Shown piece after piece: positions 57,000 to 64,000 of a DNA stretch of 64,000 nt (its first letter is position 1; every line of letters begins with the position of its first letter). The notes under the pieces are model-generated. The model ran no database searches and was not told the origin of the DNA. It was given only the letters and a program-made list of their open reading frames with translations. The position numbers and the translations under genes were made by a program. Source of the stretch: Zanthoxylum bungeanum (taxonomy: Eukaryota > Streptophyta > Magnoliopsida > Sapindales > Rutaceae); the NCBI GenBank assembly GCA_019454045.1, contig SKCR01026849.1:1-64000 (forward strand). Reading direction: 5' to 3'.

Positions 57000-58990
57000 T
57001 TGTCATTGGATTGTCTTCTGCCTGAGCTCATTGGATACATGTGCAATGACTAAACAGCCAAATACTCTTAGATGAGAGTATGAGAGAATCTTGCCAGACC
57101 ATACTTTCTTCGGAATCTGAAAATTTAACGGTACAAATAGTGATATATTGATCAAGTAGCAAACGGTACAAATAACTTCTCTTCAGAATGGCTTTTGCTG
57201 CTTAGCCATACTAATCATGCTTCTGACTTTTTTCCTAATAATATGGTTTATTCTTTCAGCTACATCATTATGTTGTGGGGTGTGTGGAACAGTTCTCTCA
57301 TGTCGAATGCCATGTCTCCTACAATAGTCATCGAACTCCCTGGAACTGTACTCACAACCATTGTCTGTGCGGAAGCAATTTAGTTTCTTCCATGTTTCAT
57401 GCTTTACCATGGCATGGAACAACTTCAACTAATCCATGACCTGATCTTTTATCTTCAGGAAATACACCCAGATTTTCCAAGAAGCATCATAAATGAAAGT
57501 CAGAAAATACTTGTTACCGCCCAGTGAATCAACCTCAAAGTGACCACACATAATAAAGTGCACCAGACTGAGCAACTATGATCTTCTATTTGAAGAGAAA
57601 TTAAATGAGACTCTGTGTTGCTTACCAAACAAACAGTGATTACAAGGACTTAGTGCGGCATTCTTGAGAAGCTTCTTCTTGGTCAAGGTAGATAACACTC
57701 TTTCACTCATATGACTGAGTCTCTGGTTCCACAAATTTTTGGATGCCTATTTTTCACCTACATTGAGGTAGTTTGCACAAATATTCATATGAGTCTTGTA
57801 TAGTACGCCGCAAACATGTCATTGGGTGAAAACCATGACACTTTTTGTCATTCTCCATGTACCATTTCTGAAGTCACTGTTATAGCCTTATTTATCAAGG
57901 GCTATCCCCGAGAGTACATTCAGCCGAAGTTCTCGAACATGCAAGATATCCTTCAAAGTAAATGAACACTCGATATTTGTCCGCAATTGAATATCACCAA
58001 TTTCTACTATCCTAGAGGAACTGACATTTCCCATCTTCACTGAACCAAAGTCTCCTACATTGTATGTTATGAAGAAATCTCTGTGAGGAGTGACATAGTA
58101 GAATGCTGCAGTGTCTACCACCCACTCAACATCTTGGGTTACGGTGTGAATGCATGTTACTTCCTGCATTGAGCATATGGCTATATTTCCTTGGACAATT
58201 ACTAGTGTCTCTCATTCGTTATTCTTCGGCTAGAAATTGCCTTGGCCCTGCTCTCATTGCAGTTTTCAGCAATTCTTCTTTAAGTGGCCTTCTATGCCAC
58301 AATGGTAGCACTTATAGGTAGGCATTCTTCTATCTGATGATTTACCTCTGGTTGTGCTTATGCCTCTCTTTCTTTCTATTCCTTGATGTCTTTCTCGAGT
58401 CTCCATGATGAAAGCTTCTGTCTGTTCTAAGCCAATGTCTTTTCTCTTGGAATCTTCATTCTATATGGCATGTTTTACCATAAGCATGATAAATTTACCT
58501 CCTAGAGTCGAATCGCTGAAAGTAACCACCAATGTCTCTCAGCTATTAGGAAGAGAACAATTAGAGGGCTTGTACTTCATCTCTCAGCTGCATGTCTACT
58601 GCAGACAGCTTATTCACCAGGCTCTGGAACTCATTTGTGTGTTTTAAATGTAAGTTCAACTCCGTAGCTTCAAAATCATCAAACGCCTTAGTAACAGGGC
58701 TTTATTCCGAGCAGTTTTGGCCTGATACATGCATTTTAGCTTCATATATATTTCATAAGTATCTATATCATGTGCTACATGGTGAAAGACATTATTGTTG
58801 ATTCACTGCCTAATCTGACCGATAGTTTTATTATTGAGTTTATTCCAGTCACTCTCTTTGACAGAATCTAGTCTCACTCCCTTCACATCGATCATATCGA
58901 ACAGATATTTACAGTGTAAATAATCTATCATTCGAGTTCTCCAGAGAGAGTAATTGATTGTCGTCAGTTTAATCATTGCACCTAGGGGTG
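57000..58990 (-). pseudogene. Broken gag-protease-integrase of Copia element 3 (3' part)
   Basis: From 58,970 down: gag start (AMIKLTTINYSLW), gag body with stops, a CCHC knuckle on the minus strand near 58,270-58,310, a protease remnant (WVVDTAAFYYVT, where the DSGAS motif has lost its Gly), a pre-integrase block and integrase pieces (FRTDNGCEYSSREF, HGIRHERTVPHTPQHND). The end of integrase is followed by the same post-integrase region and repeat array as in element 1. No reverse transcriptase is present. Confidence 0.85.
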
Positions 58991-59707
58991 AGCAAAACCG
59001 ATTTCGGTTCCGGTTCCGCAAAGAACCGGAACCTACCCGGAAAAATTCGGTTCCGCACTAAGTGGAATCGGAACCTACCCAATTAAACAGGGTACTCTAT
59101 TATTCGGTTCCAATCCGGTTCCGGTCCGGTTCTGGTCCGGTTCTGAATTACCCTATTTTAAAATATTTTAGTGAAAACTACATTCCGATACGAGTCCGTA
59201 GGAAAAAACGGGGACCAAATCGGAGTGCGGAAGCTCAAGAACGAAAGGTTATACAATAGCCCACTATTTTCTTTCAAAATATTTGATTATTGATATCTTT
59301 AGTTATATATAGATTTTCATTATACTTATGTTAGACTTACTAAGAATGTTAATTCATCAAGCTTTAAGCAAAAATAATGCACCAAGGTTTCAAACTTAAC
59401 ATTTACAATAGACCTTTAACTTTTTTCTAAAAAATATATGAACCATAATTTTTTCCAATAGACCTTGAACTTCAAAGAAACAACTGATGTGTTAAATAAT
59501 GAACACCAAATGTTTAAAATTTATGTTCATATAAATCGGTTCCATGGTCCGGTTCCGGTTCCGACCATTTTGGAACCGGAACCTACCCAGATAAAATCGA
59601 TTCCTTCATATTTGGAACCGGAACCTACCCGATTACAACCGGTTCCGGTTCCAAACCCGGAAAATCGGTCCGGTTCCGGGTAGAACCGGAACCGATGCTC
59701 ACCCCTA
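58983..59707. mobile_element. hAT-type MITE, 725 bp, inserted in Copia element 3
   Basis: The ends are TAGGGGTGAGCA and its complement TGCTCACCCCTA, 12 bp perfect. The 8-bp target duplication ATTGCACC (58,975-58,982 and 59,708-59,715) is perfect. The subterminal regions are dense in CGGTTCCGGTT and its complement. Since the MITE interrupts gag, it is younger than the Copia insertion. Confidence 0.93.
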
Positions 59708-59949
59708 ATTGCACCAGAATGTGAATCTTGTATTTTCATTTTAAGTTTAAGATTTAAAATGAAAATATGATAAATTGATTTTCATAAATTATAGGTCACC
59801 GTTGAGTCCGGAATGCTAAAAAATGGTGGATTTGACTCTTCATTGGTCCAAATCTGACTCATGGGCCGATTTGTAAATTTCTAAAATTTCTACGGCTAAA
59901 ATATAAATTTCATAGATTTCATGAGGGTCAATGAAATTTATCAGGTATA

Positions 59950-60300
59950 CTGACGTTTCTAACATGTGGAAAATGACATGGCAGCTGACGGTATCAAAAA
60001 CACTGACGTGGCAATGAAGAGGCGGTTGATAGTATCGAAACTGATAACGTGGAAGTTGATTGTACCGAAACTAATGATGTGGTGGTGACATGGTAGCTAA
60101 CTGTATCAGAACTGCTGGCATGGTAGCTGACTATACCGAAAATACTGACGTGGCAACTGACTATACCAGAATTTTTGACGTGATACCGATGTGGCAGATG
60201 ACTGTATCGGAACTAATGACATGACAGTTGACTGTATCGGACGATTGCCATGGCAAATGATTGTACCGAAACTATTGATGTGGCACTGACGGTTTTGACA
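59950..60300 (-). repeat. Leader minisatellite of Copia element 3
   Basis: About nine imperfect units of the form (CTGACGTGG)CA.CTGACTGTA(TC)CGGAACT (plus-strand text), about 30-36 bp each. It corresponds to the CACGTCAGC repeats in the leaders of elements 1 and 2. Confidence 0.75.
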
Positions 60301-60555
60301 CATGTGTTGTCTTTAACCATTGGAGCGCGTGCGGCGAGTGATGCGTGTGGAGAGTGCCCTGCTTAACGCGTGGTGGTTGGTCCGGCTCCGTTTCATCGCC
60401 AGAAAATATCACCGTGCTCGTCTCGACGTGAACAAGCTGATGATATACTCAAAATTAATTTTTGACAACTTTCCCGAAATCTTGGCATTTTCCAAATCGA
60501 GTTCCGTTCTTCGATTTTACGATCCCAATATATAACTAAAGCTCTTGATACCACT

Positions 60556-61009
60556 TGTTGTGATTCTCTGATCACTGAAGAGTATTTTTTTGAGGAAAAT
60601 AAACTCTCTCTATTACTACTTGAATAGAATTTATAAGTATTACAAAACTTGTATAAAAAACCTCACACCCTAATTATACTCTTTACCAAGCTCTCTTGCC
60701 TTGGAGCTTGCTTGTTGAGGATGGTTTGAGCTCTCAAATGAGCTCCATATTTATCGTGAAACTCAAGCTCACTAATACAACAAACTAATAAATTCACCTA
60801 AAGCAAACTTGGAGCTTTGCTTCATAAGTCAAAGAAAAAACAAGCATTCATTGGAAGCTTGCACCAAAAAATTCAATAAAGGAAATCCTCCACTTAAAGT
60901 AGGTTGGATGGTTTGCACCATTATCAAAAGGTAGCAATTACTTTTGACAATGATAATCATACTTTTGACAATGTACGGAGATGCATGGGGATGCAAGCTG
61001 AATTCTACA
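60556..61009 (-). repeat. 5' LTR of Copia element 3
   Basis: 454 bp. On the minus strand it starts TGTAGAATTC and ends ATCACAACA. The R-U5 half resembles the LTR of Copia element 1 (both include TATTCAAGTAGTAATAGAGAG and CTCTTCAGTG), but the U3 half does not. Confidence 0.9.
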
Positions 61010-61648
61010 ATAACCACAGCTGTTAATGAATTGCTAAAAAATACTTAAGTTTGGAATTTAACCCTCCCAGGAAATATTAAAATCTTTCTATGGATAGGAC
61101 TTTCAGACTTGCTTCATACTACTGAGAACCTACGAAATAAATTTTTTTTTCTTGAGGACCAATGTCAGAGTTGCAACAGGGGCCGTAAACTTTAGCTTAT
61201 GCTTTCTTTCTTTGTAGATATTCTAAACACTATTGGCATGAGTCTCATATGCCAATCTAGTTAGGGGTTTCAAATGAGGGAGGTTTGTTGGGGTTGTAAG
61301 CTGCAAAAGCGTGGTTCGAATGAAATTGTAACTTCAATTTTTTTTTTTATCTTACCGAATGAATTATTCAATTATTCAATATCTAATATGAATAATTCAT
61401 TCATGTTTCACCTAAATATTTTATTTGATATCAAATAATGACATAATTAATTTAGAAAATACCGCGAAACTTTACGAGAATGTTTCAGCAAAATAGTATA
61501 AAATACGTTTATGACTGAACCGACCAATCAATACTACACAGGCTGCCCATGTCAGCCCTAATAGTACTTGGACAGTTAATGGGCTACTCGAATAGTGACC
61601 AACTCATTGTTTGGACAACCCTTACCTGATTTGCTTGAAAGTCACCTG
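61010..61648. other. Flank of Copia element 3, nothing recognised
   Basis: I looked on the minus strand for the upstream exons of the CDPK whose relict lies at 55.7 kb and found none. No gene, RNA or element was supported. Confidence 0.4.
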
Positions 61649-63768
61649 GTAACGCCGTTTTTCACCATTTTCAAATATTTTCACTCCGAAATAATTTCTA
61701 GCAATTATTCTAATGCCCAATACACATCCAATATATTTAAATAACATATTTTTCATCATAAAATTTCCAGAATTTCCTGATCTGATCTGGATATAAAAAT
61801 AATCATTTCTCATACTTTAAATCAAATTTCTCAATATTAATCTAATTAATATCTACACCAATCAAAGCCACCACAAATGAAGAACTCAAGAATAATTTTA
61901 GGTATTATTAGAGCATTCATAACACTCTAGAATAGCAACCAATCATCATATGATAAAATGAAATTAATATTACATTAATATTAATCAATATTACTTCACA
62001 CATGTATCTAGTCTCTCAATTCATCATCCAAATCAAAAAGCCCTAAAATTTAAGAAAGAAAAGAAACCAAAGAACAATTCTATATACTCAAGAACAAGAA
62101 ATAAATTCTCTAAGCTTAAGAATATTAAATATTACCTCAAAATCTCCAAATTTCCTTAAGGTTTTTTTTTTTTTTATTGATTTGATCAATTTCTCTCAAG
62201 TTTCTCTCTGGAAGTTCTCTAAAATGGTGAGGGATTTTTGGCCAAGATAACTAATGAAAGAGAAAAATAATTTTCCATTTGTATATGTGTTGGCCGAAAA
62301 TTGGGGGGTAAAATGGTTAATTGATAATTCATTTAATCAAAATTTAATATCAAGCTTTAAGTTATCAAACTCAATTTGAATACTCCAAGCTTAAATATCA
62401 TGTCATTTGTAATCAATAATAATTAAACATATTACATAATAATTATGAAATATATATTATTTAATTATCTAAATATTTAACATTTAAATATCTAAATAAA
62501 TAATTAATATAATAATTAATATATATGTATTTTCCTTACACTAAATAACATAATGCATATATTAATGACATGTGTCAAAATCTTATTTGACAATTAATTA
62601 ATATGTATCAAATCAAATTTTGTATCAAATATAAATTAATTATTAATTGATCGAAATGCCCCTAAGCATATGTAATTTCGTTTAACCGTAAAACAATTCG
62701 AATGAACTCATTTAATACGATAAAGTATTATGAATAATCTGTAATATTCATAACGCGTGTCTAAGTGCTCAACAATTACACTTCATATTGTGAGACTCTC
62801 TAAGTTCATGTTTATCCGTCACTAAATTCAATTTCATGTCCATAAATCACACTCATAAATTATGACGACCACATATAATCTCTCTAAAAATTCAAGTCGA
62901 GGTCATTGTATACATATAATCCCTATTTTACAGGCTATTCATATTATAACCGAGATATAAATAGGAACGTCAAATCTCTGAAGTATAATACAGTTGACTT
63001 CTAAATTTACAATCTCTATATAACACTAGGAACTTGCTTCCGTAGTGTACCATGCTTTTAACAGATCACAAACACGTGCAGGATACATATACCCTGTATA
63101 CAGGAATGACAGATTTTATCTGATACTCACATGATATCATGAGCATGAGTCCACACCCAACGAACATGTATATGTATGATCTAAATAGATTGGTGACGTT
63201 ACTGCCATCAAAGTGTGGAGGATAACTCATATATCTATTGTGATATCTCAAGTCGAATGACCACTATGCTACTCAACTCGAGAATATTCCTATTGAAGTT
63301 GGTGTACCATTTATTAGGAAATCTTCGATGAGCCGTTTAGTGTTTATCAAATAAACACTTACACATATATCTCATGAGACTCATGGTTTATTGGGATAAA
63401 CCATCAAATTAAGTCTCGATATACGACATGTATTGGTTTCAACGGATTTTACTAACTGACCCATGTCAGTAAATCTTGACCAGGAACTTTATTTGAGAAT
63501 ATACAACTTATAGCGACACTTCCCAATGTCAATTACAAACTACGTTGTAACTGCACATTACGTTTTAAATCTTTGAGTCTTTGTCTAATTTATATATTTA
63601 TCACTAAATAAGATTTAATTTCAATCTAATCGATATTCGATTGAATATGTATACACAAGACAAGAGGTGTGATCATAAATAAGTAATTTTATGGAAAAAT
63701 GTATTGTTCGTATTCATGAATTGGACATAAATACGATCCGGGTTAACGCTCCGGTGCTAACCCTAACA
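61649..63768 (-). mobile_element. LTR (about 2.1 kb), minus orientation, with purine tract
   Basis: It is related along its length to 1,198-3,229. On the minus strand it starts TGTTAGGGTTAGC at 63,768, right after a purine-rich run (CAAGTGGGATAAAT, 63,769-63,782) that looks like a Copia-type polypurine tract. It is therefore the 3' LTR of an element whose internal part extends beyond the right edge. The lower end near 61,649 is inferred from where similarity to the other copy fades. Confidence 0.6.
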
Positions 63769-64000
63769 ATTTATCCCACTTGCTCTAATGTCAATCCATG
63801 GTATCATGTACACATCTAAATGTGTATCATATACGCATGGTCCACAAAAACTCATCCAACACTCGAGAGGTAGGCAACAACGAGTAGGTATGCTATAACA
63901 ATTTGAGTTTGTAAAACAAACCCAAACTTTTCCCTTAGCCAGCATCATTCATATTTTATATAACCTAAGTTCTATATCAATATGACTCAGATGCAACATC
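63769..64000 (-). mobile_element. 3' internal end of the same LTR retrotransposon
   Basis: Sequence adjoining the purine tract and running off the window. No polyprotein motif is visible in these 232 bp, which would be 3' untranslated DNA of the element. Confidence 0.45.

Larger units (their letters stand above)
55828..61009 (-). mobile_element. Copia element 3, RT-less relative of element 1
   Basis: 5.18 kb in minus orientation. The 5' LTR is 60,556-61,009, the 3' LTR about 55,828-56,278. The initiator-Met-tRNA primer site TGGTATCAAGAGC lies at 60,541-60,553, and a purine tract GGAGTGGGAGAAT precedes the 3' LTR at 56,279-56,291. The leader carries the CACGTCAGC-type repeat (59,950-60,300) found in elements 1 and 2. 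The body has broken gag, protease and integrase and no RT/RNase H, as in element 1. It carries a hAT MITE at 58,983-59,707. The duplicated target could not be confirmed because the low end is degraded. Confidence 0.9.

Noticed and set aside
1198..63768. A single giant retroelement bounded by the two 2-kb LTRs
   Set aside because: The interior holds host genes in normal form and nested elements with their own target duplications, and the left copy has no adjoining primer site or polypurine tract. Independent insertions explain it better.

Overview
This window is nuclear DNA from a flowering plant, most likely a eudicot. It is AT-rich, its genes are split by introns, and most of it is transposable elements. 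The protein-coding genes are a PPR gene, an alpha-galactosidase and an RKD-type RWP-RK transcription factor. The species cannot be named from sequence alone.

Layout: 1-5.7 kb is LTR-type repeat DNA. 5.8-7.7 kb (minus) is an intronless PLS/E-class pentatricopeptide-repeat gene. 7.7-10.6 kb is AT-rich spacer with a degenerate minisatellite. 10.6-36.9 kb (minus) is one gene, a 14-exon GH27 alpha-galactosidase. Its 1,230-bp coding sequence is spread over 26.3 kb because its introns hold a 3.1-kb solo LTR, a hAT MITE, two Copia elements, a Helitron, an LTR fragment and tandem segmental duplications. One duplication has doubled exons 2 and 3. 37-46 kb is spacer, a truncated copy of the 3.1-kb LTR, and a Tat/Ogre-like Gypsy element (LTR, primer site, broken gag-protease). 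46.6-47.05 kb is an intronless, deleted LOG-like (cytokinin-activating) pseudogene. 47.4-52 kb holds MITEs and Gypsy LTR pieces. 53.6-54.5 kb (minus) is a compact three-exon RKD gene. 55.65-55.8 kb holds one relict CDPK EF-hand exon. 55.8-61.0 kb (minus) is a third Copia element carrying a hAT MITE in its gag. The right edge (61.6-63.8 kb) is a roughly 2.1-kb LTR related to the one at 1.2-3.2 kb.

The most unusual structures are these. (1) A Copia element at 23,710-29,382 has perfect 5-bp target duplications, but its left terminus is an inverted copy of its own 3' LTR plus about 70 bp of adjacent internal DNA, so both ends are U5 ends. (2) Two Copia copies 36 kb apart both lack reverse transcriptase/RNase H at the same place, both carry a degraded protease motif, and both have a repeat array in place of the missing part. 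They share their leader with the RT-containing inverted-LTR element, which suggests a non-autonomous lineage and its possible helper. (3) The exon 2-3 duplication in the alpha-galactosidase cannot be spliced in twice without a frameshift, so the copies are forced alternatives encoding the same residues. No bacterial-type system, CRISPR array, rRNA or tRNA was recognised.
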